Positions 1-8,571 of a stretch of 64,000 nucleotides of DNA are shown piece by piece (the stretch's first letter is position 1; each line of letters starts with the position of its first letter). The notes below the pieces were generated by a model. That model made no database searches and was not told where the DNA came from. It saw only the letters and a list, made by a program, of their open reading frames with translations. This DNA is from Trichococcus collinsii. GTDB taxonomy: Bacteria; Bacillota; Bacilli; Lactobacillales; Aerococcaceae. Made by a program: the position numbers and the translations under genes. The stretch spans positions 98,013 through 162,012 of the forward strand of contig NZ_FNQH01000005.1 of NCBI RefSeq assembly GCF_900107505.1, in the 5' to 3' direction.

Positions 1-955
1 TCTGCTTTCTATCCGCTTTGTGCCGGAAATGGGCTGGCCATCCGGATTGTTCACTTCCCCGTTCTTGACGATTTCCGCATTCTGTAATGCCGGATTCGAT
101 ACGTTGGGAAACGTCAGTCTGGTTGCTTACGTCCATGATCCGCTGGTAAATTTTGTCATCACCTCGCTCATCATTTTGGGCGGTATCGGTTTCTCGGTCT
201 GGTTCGATGTATCAAAGAGCGTGAAATGCTATATGGGTAAAAAATGCAGACCTAGTCTGAAAGTATTTTTCCGTGGTCTGTCCTTGCACAGCCGCTTGGC
301 CATTGGTGTCACTCTGATCGTCATTGTTGTCGGGATCGTATTTTTCGTCGCTGTTGAATACAATAACCCGAACTCGATTGGGACGTTCACTTTCCCGCAG
401 AAACTCTTGGCCGGTTATTTCCAGACCGTCACCATGCGTACTGCTGGTTTCGCGACGATCGACTACACAACCGTTTATCCATTTACACTCTTCTGGTTTG
501 TAATTACCATGTTTGTCGGTGGTTCTCCAGGTGGTACCGCGGGCGGTCTAAAAACTACGACATTCGCAATCATCTTCCTGACGCTCTACAATGAGTTGCG
601 TGGACAGAGCAATGTGAATATCGCGAACCACACAATCAGTCGCCAACAAGTCCGTCAGGCTTTCGTAATCTTTCTGGCGCTTTTGGGCACCCTGATTGTC
701 GGCACCAGCCTGTTGAGCATCCTAAATCCAGAGGTGGATTTCATTTTCATTCTTTTTGAAGCCATTTCAGCGCTTGCAACAGTTGGAGTCAGCGCAAACC
801 TGACGCCTACATTAGGTCGCCTGAGTCAAGCAGTCCTTATGTTTTTGATGTTCGCCGGTCGTATCGGCCCGATCACGCTGTTGGACAGTTTGGCAAAACG
901 TACGCAAAAGGTTCAAGATGTTGAATATTCTAAAGGAAATATCCTGATCGGATAA
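1..955 (+). CDS. ktrB: KtrB-type potassium uptake membrane subunit, 5' end cut by window
   Basis: This is the ion-conducting subunit of a Ktr/Trk potassium uptake system. The reading frame is open from base 2, so the true start lies outside the window; about 317 of some 450 residues are visible. Three of the four family pore loops can be seen (SAFCNAGF, MRTAGFATID and LATVGVSANL), together with GGSPGGTAGG between membrane spans and many hydrophobic helices. The gene is followed after 24 bases by ktrA, the usual cytoplasmic gating partner, so the pair is an operon. Function is inferred from the family motifs. TrkH would be the alternative label, but a short downstream single-RCK KtrA favours KtrB. 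Confidence 0.9.
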   Translation, partial: LLSIRFVPEMGWPSGLFTSPFLTISAFCNAGFDTLGNVSLVAYVHDPLVNFVITSLIILGGIGFSVWFDVSKSVKCYMGKKCRPSLKVFFRGLSLHSRLAIGVTLIVIVVGIVFFVAVEYNNPNSIGTFTFPQKLLAGYFQTVTMRTAGFATIDYTTVYPFTLFWFVITMFVGGSPGGTAGGLKTTTFAIIFLTLYNELRGQSNVNIANHTISRQQVRQAFVIFLALLGTLIVGTSLLSILNPEVDFIFILFEAISALATVGVSANLTPTLGRLSQAVLMFLMFAGRIGPITLLDSLAKRTQKVQDVEYSKGNILIG

Positions 956-979
956 TAGCAAAGAGGAGCGTATATTAAT

Positions 980-1648
980 ATGAGTAAATTGGTTGGAATT
1001 TTGGGGCTTGGTATTTTCGGATCGACAATCGCAAAAACGTTGAGCGAATTCGATGCGGATGTTATCGCTGTCGATAAGGATCCTGAGAACGTAAACCGTT
1101 TGGAACCATTCATCACAAAAGGAATCATTGGGGACGTAACGGATTTGGCCTTGTTGGAATCGATCGGACTTTCCGACTGCGATGTGGTCGTGATCGCTAC
1201 CGGTACCGTATTGGAAGCAAGCGTGCTGGCCGTCATGAACTGCAAAAAACTTGGCATCAAGCATATCATCGCAAAAGCCAAAAACAAAAATTACCGTGAG
1301 GTTTTGGAAGCGATCGGTGCCGACACGGTCATCCTGCCAGAAAAGGAAACTGGGATGCGCGTCGCCAAAAACATCCTCCGAACAAACATTGAAGATGTGG
1401 TAAACTTGGATGACCAGACTTCCATCATCGAATTCTATCCTCCAGCTAAATGGGTGGGCAGAACACTGGGTGATTTGGATCTGCGCAACAAATACGATAT
1501 CAATATCATCGGCCTCCGTCAACACCGCGGTGAGCACCTGAACGTATCCTTTTCGGGCGATTACATTGTGGATAAAGATATCGTGCTTGTGGGCATCACC
1601 GAATCCGATGTCTTCGAACGTTACGACTACTTGAACCAACTGACTTGA
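980..1648 (+). CDS. ktrA: KtrA, regulatory subunit of potassium uptake (RCK domains)
   Basis: A 222-residue cytoplasmic protein with an N-terminal Rossmann nucleotide-binding fold (GLGIFGS near residue 8, the GxGxxG turn, with an acidic D at the end of the second strand) and a C-terminal RCK_C domain from about residue 135. It forms a ring that gates KtrB in response to ATP/ADP. KtrA RCK_C domains in other Firmicutes bind cyclic-di-AMP, which closes the channel; whether this one does is inference. An AGAGGAG ribosome binding site precedes the ATG. A terminator follows directly, so ktrBA is a closed transcription unit. Confidence 0.92.
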   Translation: MSKLVGILGLGIFGSTIAKTLSEFDADVIAVDKDPENVNRLEPFITKGIIGDVTDLALLESIGLSDCDVVVIATGTVLEASVLAVMNCKKLGIKHIIAKAKNKNYREVLEAIGADTVILPEKETGMRVAKNILRTNIEDVVNLDDQTSIIEFYPPAKWVGRTLGDLDLRNKYDINIIGLRQHRGEHLNVSFSGDYIVDKDIVLVGITESDVFERYDYLNQLT

Positions 1649-1655
1649 TTTTCTG

Positions 1656-1687
1656 CAGCATCCCATTTTCGGGATGCTGTTTTTTGT
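1656..1687 (+). terminator. Rho-independent terminator after ktrA
   Basis: A perfect 9-bp stem (CAGCATCCC / GGGATGCTG) with a 6-base loop is followed by TTTTTTG, starting 8 bases after the ktrA stop. Confidence 0.9.
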
Positions 1688-1770
1688 TTGATGATCGGAA
1701 TCAGATTTTTGCTGTCCAGGTTTTGGATTATGCCATCGGTTATACCCACTTCGCACACCCAACTCACACC

Positions 1771-2104
1771 TTATCCACAAAAGTTATGCACATGTACACA
1801 TGTTCCCCCCGTTATCTAGTGGTAGCATTAATTTTGGCCACATCATATTGATTATCCTTAAAATGAATTATCCTCCTACCCGAACAGTTATGCACATGGC
1901 CTGTTGAGCAAACGAAACGCTATTTAATCCTTATTTATCAACGATTAATTAGCATTTTTCACATGGGGGCACATTCTTATGCACAGACTTCTCCGATTTC
2001 TGTGCATAACTCCCATTTTCAGAAAGCACCGCTCCCATCATCATTTACGCGTTTTGCACACATAAACTTTTTTCCACAGAAATTATCCACACTTATGTGG
2101 ATTT
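1771..2104. other. Cluster of DnaA boxes in a 635-bp gene-free region
   Basis: Six exact matches to TTATNCACA lie within 321 bases: TTATCCACA at 1771 and 2083, and TTATGCACA at 1784, 1888, 1977 and (reverse strand) 2001. One-mismatch copies lie at 2052 and 2070, and a weaker reverse copy at 2096. Eight fixed bases would be expected about once per 32 kb on both strands, so this is far from chance. No open frame worth calling lies between 1688 and 2216. Genes on both sides point towards the cluster (ktrBA rightward, htrA leftward), which is unlike a normal oriC, and no dnaA is visible. It could be a DnaA-titrating or regulatory cluster, or part of a rearranged origin. Confidence 0.75.
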
Positions 2105-2216
2105 CTACTCTGTTCAGCTTAATTTTCTGAGTGAAAGATGGGTAACTTGGACTTATCCATCTTCCAAGATTCAATCGCTTCCCAGAGACCCGCCACTATA
2201 GAACCCCAAAACACAA

Positions 2217-2260
2217 AACACCCCGCATTGCTGCTCTCAAGAGACGCCATGCGGGGTGTT
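2217..2260 (-). terminator. Rho-independent terminator after htrA
   Basis: A perfect 12-bp stem (AACACCCCGCAT / ATGCGGGGTGTT) ends 23 bases past the htrA stop. On the minus strand it is followed by a T-rich run (TTGTGTTTTGG). Confidence 0.88.
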
Positions 2261-2283
2261 CAATATTCAATTATATTTTCAGC

Positions 2284-3774
2284 TTATTCGGCTGAAGTCT
2301 GTCCTTCAGTCAGGGTCACGGTCGTTGACTGCAACGTTCCTGCGCGGTAGTAGGAGATTTCCACATCGGTTCCTACTTCCAGTGCATAAAGGATTTTGCG
2401 CAGGTCGACGATGCTCGTAACGGGTTCGCCGTTCATTTCCGTAATGACGTCGTATTGTTTCAATCCGCCCAATTCAGCTGCGGATAAAGCTTGTACTTCG
2501 GCGATGACGACGCCTTCCGTCACACCCTCAGGCAGAGTCAGGACGGAGCTTTGTTGAGCTGCCGAAATCTGGGAGAGATCCAGCATGGATACGCCCAGGA
2601 TTGGACGCACGATTTCGCCGTTCTGTTCCAGTTCGTTGATGATGGTCAGAACGTCATTGCTCGGGATCGCAAAACCCATCCCCTCAACATTAGAATCGGA
2701 TATTTTCATCGAGTTGATGCCGATGACCTGTCCGGCTATATTGATCAGGGCGCCACCGGAATTCCCCGGATTGATCGCCGCATCCGTCTGCAATGCCGTC
2801 ACATCCCAGTCGACGATGCTGTCCCCGTCCACATCTGTGGATACGGAACGGTTCTTGGCTGAAATGATTCCTTGCGTGACCGAAGTCGCGAACTCGGTTC
2901 CAAGCGGAGAGCCGATCGCGATGGCCGGTTCGCCCACGTTCACGGCGTCTGAATCACCGAAGGACGCCACAGCTGTGGCATTCGTTGCCGGAATCGTCAA
3001 AACGGCCAAATCGGTCCAGACATCGCTACCGACGACAGTCGCGACTTCTTTCGTGCCGTCCTTCATCAGGATCTCCAGTTCATCCGCCCCGTCGATAACG
3101 TGGTTGTTTGTAACGATATAGGCGAGGTCGTCCTCAATCTTATAGATGACGCCGCTGCCCTCACTCGATGTCTCCAATGATCCATTGGTGGTATCAGAAG
3201 AGTTCTGCGGCAGATCGAAGCCGAACATGTTCGTGTTACCTGCCTGCATATTGATGATGGAGACGACCGCATCCTGCACTTTTTCCACAGCCGCCGTCGT
3301 ATCAGTCGTTATGTTGACGGCGACATCCGTCACGGTTTCATTGACGGATGTGTTTCCATTGCCATCTGTACCGGATCCGTTGCCGAGGATGCCAGAACCG
3401 AACAGCAAGCCTGCGCCGATCAGGGCGACCATCCCGCCCCCGATCAATCCGCCGACGATTCCGTTCCTGATCGGTGAATTTTTGCGGTCTTTCAGACGTC
3501 TGGATGCGTCTTCGGTTTCGTTAACAGTGTTGTATACACGTGCACGTTCCTCTTTGTTCATCGTTGGCCTTGCGTTCGCGGCTGGCTCCACAATCGGCTC
3601 TTCTTTGGTTGGCTCTTCTACTTCCGTGTATTCTGCCTCTATTTCTGTTTCTTCGGATAAGTCTTCCTGTATGTGATCAGCAGATGGAGCGTCAGTGGCA
3701 GTCGACTCAGTCTCCGTTTCATTATATTCTTCTTGATTAAGCGGATTTTTTTTGTTTTCTTCGTCCCTATCCAT
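2284..3774 (-). CDS. htrA: HtrA/DegP-like membrane-anchored serine protease
   Basis: A 496-residue quality-control protease of the cell surface. It has a very acidic cytoplasmic N-terminus (1-100), one membrane segment (about 105-131), a linker, a trypsin-like domain with the catalytic triad H225 (NNHV), D255 (WTDLAV) and S339 (NPGNSGG), and one PDZ domain (about 392-490). A GGAGGA site precedes the ATG. It is the last gene of the wal neighbourhood, as in many Firmicutes. A terminator stands between walJ and htrA, so it probably has its own promoter in 3780-3900; no convincing -35 is visible there. The family degrades misfolded exported proteins. The acidic tail is longer than usual. Confidence 0.95.
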   Translation of the reverse strand: MDRDEENKKNPLNQEEYNETETESTATDAPSADHIQEDLSEETEIEAEYTEVEEPTKEEPIVEPAANARPTMNKEERARVYNTVNETEDASRRLKDRKNSPIRNGIVGGLIGGGMVALIGAGLLFGSGILGNGSGTDGNGNTSVNETVTDVAVNITTDTTAAVEKVQDAVVSIINMQAGNTNMFGFDLPQNSSDTTNGSLETSSEGSGVIYKIEDDLAYIVTNNHVIDGADELEILMKDGTKEVATVVGSDVWTDLAVLTIPATNATAVASFGDSDAVNVGEPAIAIGSPLGTEFATSVTQGIISAKNRSVSTDVDGDSIVDWDVTALQTDAAINPGNSGGALINIAGQVIGINSMKISDSNVEGMGFAIPSNDVLTIINELEQNGEIVRPILGVSMLDLSQISAAQQSSVLTLPEGVTEGVVIAEVQALSAAELGGLKQYDVITEMNGEPVTSIVDLRKILYALEVGTDVEISYYRAGTLQSTTVTLTEGQTSAE

Positions 3775-3900
3775 GAAAATTCCTCCTTATCGTTCTACAA
3801 GTTCAGTATAGTTCCTTATTTTGAATAAATTATGAAGATAGTGAGAGAATATTTCGGAAAATTGCCTCTCAGTGAGCTTATTGTATCATATCCGCATATG

Positions 3901-3931
3901 CAAAAAGGAGCGGAATCACTCGATCCGCTCC
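3901..3931 (-). terminator. Terminator between walJ and htrA
   Basis: On the minus strand an 8-bp stem (GGAGCGGA / TCCGCTCC) with a 9-base loop is followed by TTTTTGC. It separates walJ from htrA. Confidence 0.85.
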
Positions 3932-3961
3932 CTTCTGCACTTGGATAATCCCGCCATGCGA

Positions 3962-4777
3962 CTAGACTCTGAAAAGTTCGGTCGGCTCGTCCGGATCGGT
4001 ATCATATACAAAAAAATCTTCATTGACGCCCATGCCTTTTTGCATCAGAATGCTTTCGGCCGTATGGTGCGCCAAGGTCTTGATGTTGTTGTCCCGACTC
4101 AAATGCCCCAGGTAGATGCGCTTCGTTCGGTCGCCCAGCATTTCAGCGACTGCGGCAGCTCCATCTTCATTGGACAGATGGCCTTCATCCCCCAAAATAC
4201 GCTGCTTCAGTGACCAAGGGTACCCGCCCATACGCAACAATTCCAGATCGTGGTTGCTTTCGATAAGGTATGCATCCGCATCCCGCAAAAGGCCACGCAA
4301 GCGGTCGCTGACATAGCCGGTATCGGTCAACATGACCATCTGCTTGCCTTCATGTTGGAAAGAATAGAACTGCGGCTCCGCAGCATCATGGGAAACACCG
4401 TAACTTTGGATATCGACATCGCCTAAGGTCAGCACCTGGCCCATCTCGAAGATGTGCTTCTGCTCGGTCTTGACGTTGCCGATGATGTGGTCCATCGCCT
4501 TCCAGGTCGCTTCGTTCGCATACAAATCCATGTGGTACTTGCGCGCCAGGACGCCTAATCCATGCACGTGGTCGCGGTGTTCATGCGTGACGAGGATTGT
4601 ATCCACCTCTGCGATATCACGATCGATTTTCGCCATCAGTCCGGCAATTTTTTTGCCACTCAGTCCGCAGTCCACCAATATTTTTCGTTTGGGTGTCTCG
4701 ATATAGGTGCAGTTTCCGGAACTGCCGCTCGCCAGATAGCTGACGTGCATGCCCTCTTTTTCTATTGTTTCAATCAC
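3962..4777 (-). CDS. walJ: WalJ (YycJ/VicX) metallo-beta-lactamase-fold nuclease
   Basis: A 271-residue member of the metallo-beta-lactamase fold with SGSSGNC near the N-terminus and the metal motif THEHRDH. Family members are 5'-to-3' exonucleases linked to cell division and to the Wal system. The frame is open to an ATG at 4801, but that ATG has no ribosome site. The GTG at 4777 is preceded by GGAGGGG at good spacing, so I chose it. WalJ normally follows walI directly. Here two other genes and two terminators separate them, so it is probably transcribed with the pyruvate-kinase-like gene 122 bases upstream rather than with walRK. Confidence 0.9.
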   Translation of the reverse strand: MIETIEKEGMHVSYLASGSSGNCTYIETPKRKILVDCGLSGKKIAGLMAKIDRDIAEVDTILVTHEHRDHVHGLGVLARKYHMDLYANEATWKAMDHIIGNVKTEQKHIFEMGQVLTLGDVDIQSYGVSHDAAEPQFYSFQHEGKQMVMLTDTGYVSDRLRGLLRDADAYLIESNHDLELLRMGGYPWSLKQRILGDEGHLSNEDGAAAVAEMLGDRTKRIYLGHLSRDNNIKTLAHHTAESILMQKGMGVNEDFFVYDTDPDEPTELFRV

Positions 4778-4899
4778 ACTTAGCCCCTCCAATACACCCA
4801 TAAGTGTAACTTATTTTTTAGAAAATGCCAGTAATTTTTCTCCCTGTTAGGAAAAGTTAATCTTCCGGCACTGCATGGGGAGAAGCCTTCGAAAGCCGC

Positions 4900-6420
4900 T
4901 TATTTTTTTGGCTTGCGCCATGCTTTCTTGGCGATTTTGAGTGCACGCAGCTGAGCTGTCTTCTTGGAACGATTCTGTTGACTCTGCACCAATATAGCAT
5001 CCAGCAAGGTGATTCCCTCTTCCACGAATTCGCCTTTGTTCAGCATGACGCATTCCGCCTGTCCGGCCATCGTCGCATCCGACATCTCCGCCCGCGTCGG
5101 CACCCCACTCTTCACCATGTTCTCGAGTACCTGAGTGCTCCAGATGACGGGAATATGGGCAGCCTCGCAGATCCAAAGTATTTCTTCCTGGAGTTCCGAA
5201 AGCCTCAAAAAACCAGCCTCGGCAGCCAAGTCTCCGCGGGCGATCATGATTGCCAAAGGATTTTTGCTGGCTCCGGCAACGATCAGCTCCGGCAGATGAT
5301 TCACGGCCTCCACCGTTTCAATTTTAATCACAAGCGGGATGGCTGTAGCTGCTTCATTTCCGATTTGCTCCATTAGAGTTTTCTGGATGGCAGCGATGTC
5401 CTTGCTTCCACGGACAAATGAGAAGCCTAGGATATCGGCATTCCTTTCGGCCATCAATAAGTCTTGGCGATCCTTTTCCGTCAAAATTGGCATCCTAAAA
5501 GTTGATTCCGGGAAATTGAGCCCTTTCTGCGCCTTCACTCTGATTCCCTTTGGCTTGGCCACTTTCCCGACTTGCACAACGACGCCTTGCGGTTTCTGTT
5601 CCACAACACGCCCTTCCAGGACGCCGTCATCCAAAATTACCAGACTGTCGACCTTCAGCGCATCAAAAAGATTCAGGCTTTCGCTGAAGACAATGATCGG
5701 ATAGTGTTTCAGATCTTTAAAGGAAGTATCTGACGATAAGAAGAACAAGTCGCCCACTTTTAGGCGCGGCTTATCTTTTTCGCTGAGGACGGCATCCACC
5801 CGGATTTTCGGGCCCGCGATGTCAAAATAGATGCGGCAACTTTTACCGGTAATATGTTGGGCTTCCTTCAGATTTCCGACCATCTTAAGCCAGACTGCAC
5901 TGTCATCATGGGCGCAGTTGATGCGGGCAATATCCATGCCGCGCTCCAACAGGCGGACAAGAAAGGCTTTATCCTCTGCAGCCTGTTCCGGAAGGGTAAC
6001 CATGATCCGGGTCGTCCGGTACTTCGGTGGATCACCTAATAAGGCATTCGCCTCGGTTGCCAGTTTTTTCCGGCCCGGGAATTTCTCGCTTGCTTTAGGA
6101 TAATCAGCCAACTGCTTGATTTCTCCTGACATCAAAGCCAAGTTGCGGACGATCGCATCCAGTTGTTGGAGCACTTTCGATTCCGTTCTGCCCAATGAGG
6201 ATAGCCCCCATTTGGACAGCTTGCTCTGCAAGGGACGGATATCCCTGCTGCGCAACGCCAGATAGTAGGCAAGATTTTTGGCGCTCATTTGGAAGGAAGT
6301 CCGGGAAATGCCCGGCTCCCATTCCGCATAAAGGACATTGCCTTCCTCATAGACCGCTTGACGGAGCGCCTGCATCCCCTGATATAACGACTGCAATTCA
6401 TTCCATTCTTTTTCTTTCAC
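4900..6420 (-). CDS. Pyruvate-kinase-like barrel protein with extra N-terminal domain
   Basis: About 506 residues. Residues ~1-140 are a helical region I do not recognise. From ~145 onward the protein follows the pyruvate kinase A/B domains: RIMVTLPEQ at the start, ERGMDIARINCAHD for substrate binding, FDIAGPKIR, IKIETVEAV with the catalytic lysine, ARGDLAAE with the metal acidic residue, and STQVLENMVKSGVPTRAEM. It stops soon after MLNKG, so the regulatory C-terminal domain of normal pyruvate kinases is missing. Start: a GTG at 6420 with GAGGTG upstream is better placed than the ATG at 6444. It could be an active kinase or a phosphoenolpyruvate-binding paralogue. Its place beside walJ is unusual. 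Confidence 0.8.
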   Translation of the reverse strand: MKEKEWNELQSLYQGMQALRQAVYEEGNVLYAEWEPGISRTSFQMSAKNLAYYLALRSRDIRPLQSKLSKWGLSSLGRTESKVLQQLDAIVRNLALMSGEIKQLADYPKASEKFPGRKKLATEANALLGDPPKYRTTRIMVTLPEQAAEDKAFLVRLLERGMDIARINCAHDDSAVWLKMVGNLKEAQHITGKSCRIYFDIAGPKIRVDAVLSEKDKPRLKVGDLFFLSSDTSFKDLKHYPIIVFSESLNLFDALKVDSLVILDDGVLEGRVVEQKPQGVVVQVGKVAKPKGIRVKAQKGLNFPESTFRMPILTEKDRQDLLMAERNADILGFSFVRGSKDIAAIQKTLMEQIGNEAATAIPLVIKIETVEAVNHLPELIVAGASKNPLAIMIARGDLAAEAGFLRLSELQEEILWICEAAHIPVIWSTQVLENMVKSGVPTRAEMSDATMAGQAECVMLNKGEFVEEGITLLDAILVQSQQNRSKKTAQLRALKIAKKAWRKPKK

Positions 6421-6503
6421 TCTGTTCACACCTCGACCTTTCATCTTTTATCAACTAAAGGATTTGTTGATTGGTTGCTGGAAAATAGTCTGGTACCTGA
6501 AAC

Positions 6504-6540
6504 AAAAACACCCTACTCTGCTTCAGAAAAGGATGTTTTT
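6504..6540 (-). terminator. Probable terminator after the DUF2207 gene
   Basis: On the minus strand a 10-bp A/T-rich stem with one G-U pair (AAAAACATCC / GGGTGTTTTT) and a 17-base loop ends in TTTTTG. Confidence 0.6.
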
Positions 6541-6560
6541 GAAAGTATAGACGGTGCTTA

Positions 6561-8429
6561 TCAGAAAGCTCCGCCGCCGGAACCGCCACCCGACCCACCG
6601 GACGAACCGCCACTGAAACCGCCGCCGAAGCCGCTGCTGTTCGAGGAAGTCGGCATCGATTTGGTTACGCCCGTGTTGATGCTGTTGTTCAGCGTGGAAA
6701 GGAAGATGGCGTTGTTCATGTAATAATAACTGCCGAAAGCGGACGCCTGGATCTCATTGACAGGAAACTCAACCTGCATCTGCTTCATGACTTTATCTGC
6801 CACTCCCAAAGAGACGGCATAGACCAAGAAATGATCCCATAAAGCGATGGATCCGACATCGCGCATCGGAAAGTCTCCCACGTCCTTCAGCATATTGCGG
6901 AAGCCGGCCCATTCCTGTTTCGCGCGTTCCCCATCGGCCGTCATGATCGGCTTGACAGCCACTGCCATGAGCTGGATGAAACTGAGAGCCGCACCCAGAA
7001 CAGCAAGAATGATGGCCCACACTGTGAAAGTGCCGCTCATGATGCCGAAGAACACGATTGCGAACAACAGGAAGATGTTTGCAACCAAAGCCAGCACCGC
7101 AAATGCGACAGCTTTTTTGTTGTCCTTCGAACGATAGTTTTGGCGTTTCGGTGAAGCCACATCCATCACGCGCTCTTGCCATTTGACCCGATTCTCATTA
7201 AAACGTTTGGCTTCTGCCGAATTGTCGGCGATGTTCTCGATATCATCGAGCGTGACACTCTCCCCATCCCCAACATCGCTGATGAACCAATCCAAAAGTA
7301 GCTTTTCATGGCTCAGGAGCGGGGCATTTTTTGTGTCCTTGATCTGCGTCAGACGGAAGGAATCTTCTGGCGCTTTTTCTCGTCCGAAAATCCCTTTTTG
7401 AGGGATCTGCACCGGCGAAATCGTCAGATAGCCTTTCCGCACCAAATCAAGGATAGTGGCCGAAATGTCAGCAGCTTGTACATTTCCGGTGAAGACGGCA
7501 CCATTCATGACAGCCGGCGTCATATCTTCAGGCAATTCATAGATGTGATCCGGCAGATGGATTTCCTGCGGAATTTCTCTTTTTCTGGCTTTTCTTACCC
7601 ACAGGAACACCAGAATCGGCAGAATCGGTGCAACTACCGCCAAGACCGCACTGAGGATTCCAAAGAGCCACGCATTGCGTTGCTCTTCCTCGGCCAATGC
7701 GGCTTCCTGCGCCAATATTTCATCGAATTTATCTTCGTTCACCACATTCGGATTGTCTGCGGTGATTCTGGTCGGAAAAATCACATGGGCCTCCACGAAT
7801 TGATTGGCGGGATTCTGCGGGACGTACAGTAAGACTTTTTGATTGTCTTCCAGTGTCACGGTGCTGTTCTCATCACCGCCATGGCCCCAAGCGCGCAATT
7901 CTTCTTCACCGGTCGCTTCCGGTAAAAGAACAGTAATATCCACGTCGTTCAATGGATCCTCCCAGGCGGAACCGATGACTTTGCGGTTCAACTCCGCTAT
8001 GTCGTTATAATTCGTGACGATTTCGGGAATGCGGTACTGATAGATTACCGTCTGAATTTCATCCGTCATTTTATTGTACACGGTGAAATTCAGGAAATCA
8101 CCGGTATTGTCCAGTTTGAACGTCCCCGGTTCCTCCGTATCGCTTAAAGCAAAAGGGAAAGGATTTTCCGACAGATACCCTTGCATCGACACTTTTACAT
8201 CTGTAGGATCCGCTACCTCTGAAATATCCAAATCATACAGCACCCCATTGAATTCCCCTTCAAAATCGTAAGTGATGCTTTCAGTGAAAAAAGCGCTACC
8301 ATCCCGCTGTATTTCGACCAACACATCATAGTTCGTAATCTCATAGGAACGGGCTTGTACTTCCTTCTGTCCAAATCCAATCAAAAAAAAGAACATGAAC
8401 AGCATAATCGAGCCTATCCGTTTCATCAT
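6561..8429 (-). CDS. DUF2207 family membrane protein with Gly/Ser-rich tail
   Basis: A 622-residue surface membrane protein. It has an N-terminal signal segment (MLFMFFFLIGFGQ), an extracytoplasmic DUF2207 region (about 28-240), a membrane helix near 256-278, a cytoplasmic region, two more membrane helices near 450-495, and a C-terminal tail of GGSSGGSGGGSGGG type. This is the layout of YciQ-like DUF2207 proteins, whose role is unknown. It is separated from walI by a terminator and lies inside what is usually an unbroken wal operon. A GGAAGGGGAAGG ribosome site precedes the double ATG. Confidence 0.85.
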   Translation of the reverse strand: MMKRIGSIMLFMFFFLIGFGQKEVQARSYEITNYDVLVEIQRDGSAFFTESITYDFEGEFNGVLYDLDISEVADPTDVKVSMQGYLSENPFPFALSDTEEPGTFKLDNTGDFLNFTVYNKMTDEIQTVIYQYRIPEIVTNYNDIAELNRKVIGSAWEDPLNDVDITVLLPEATGEEELRAWGHGGDENSTVTLEDNQKVLLYVPQNPANQFVEAHVIFPTRITADNPNVVNEDKFDEILAQEAALAEEEQRNAWLFGILSAVLAVVAPILPILVFLWVRKARKREIPQEIHLPDHIYELPEDMTPAVMNGAVFTGNVQAADISATILDLVRKGYLTISPVQIPQKGIFGREKAPEDSFRLTQIKDTKNAPLLSHEKLLLDWFISDVGDGESVTLDDIENIADNSAEAKRFNENRVKWQERVMDVASPKRQNYRSKDNKKAVAFAVLALVANIFLLFAIVFFGIMSGTFTVWAIILAVLGAALSFIQLMAVAVKPIMTADGERAKQEWAGFRNMLKDVGDFPMRDVGSIALWDHFLVYAVSLGVADKVMKQMQVEFPVNEIQASAFGSYYYMNNAIFLSTLNNSINTGVTKSMPTSSNSSGFGGGFSGGSSGGSGGGSGGGAF

Positions 8430-8503
8430 TACCTTCCCCTTCCGATACCCTCCATCAAGCTTGTCGCTTCTGATATCCCCATTTTAACAAACTTATCTCC
8501 GTT

Positions 8504-8540
8504 AAAAAAGGAAGAACCTCATTTCGAGATCCTTCCTTTT
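8504..8540 (-). terminator. Terminator closing the walRKHI operon
   Basis: On the minus strand an 8-bp stem (AAAGGAAG / CTTCCTTT) with further inner pairing is followed by TTTTTTAAC, 32 bases after the walI stop. It splits walRKHI from the downstream genes. Confidence 0.8.
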
Positions 8541-8571
8541 GTTTATGTTGGTTGAAACCCTAATTTCCGTT

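Noticed and set aside
1771..2104. Calling the DnaA-box cluster oriC
   Set aside because: No dnaA or dnaN is visible, the flanking genes converge on it, and there is no clear long A/T-rich unwinding segment. Kept only as a DnaA-box cluster.
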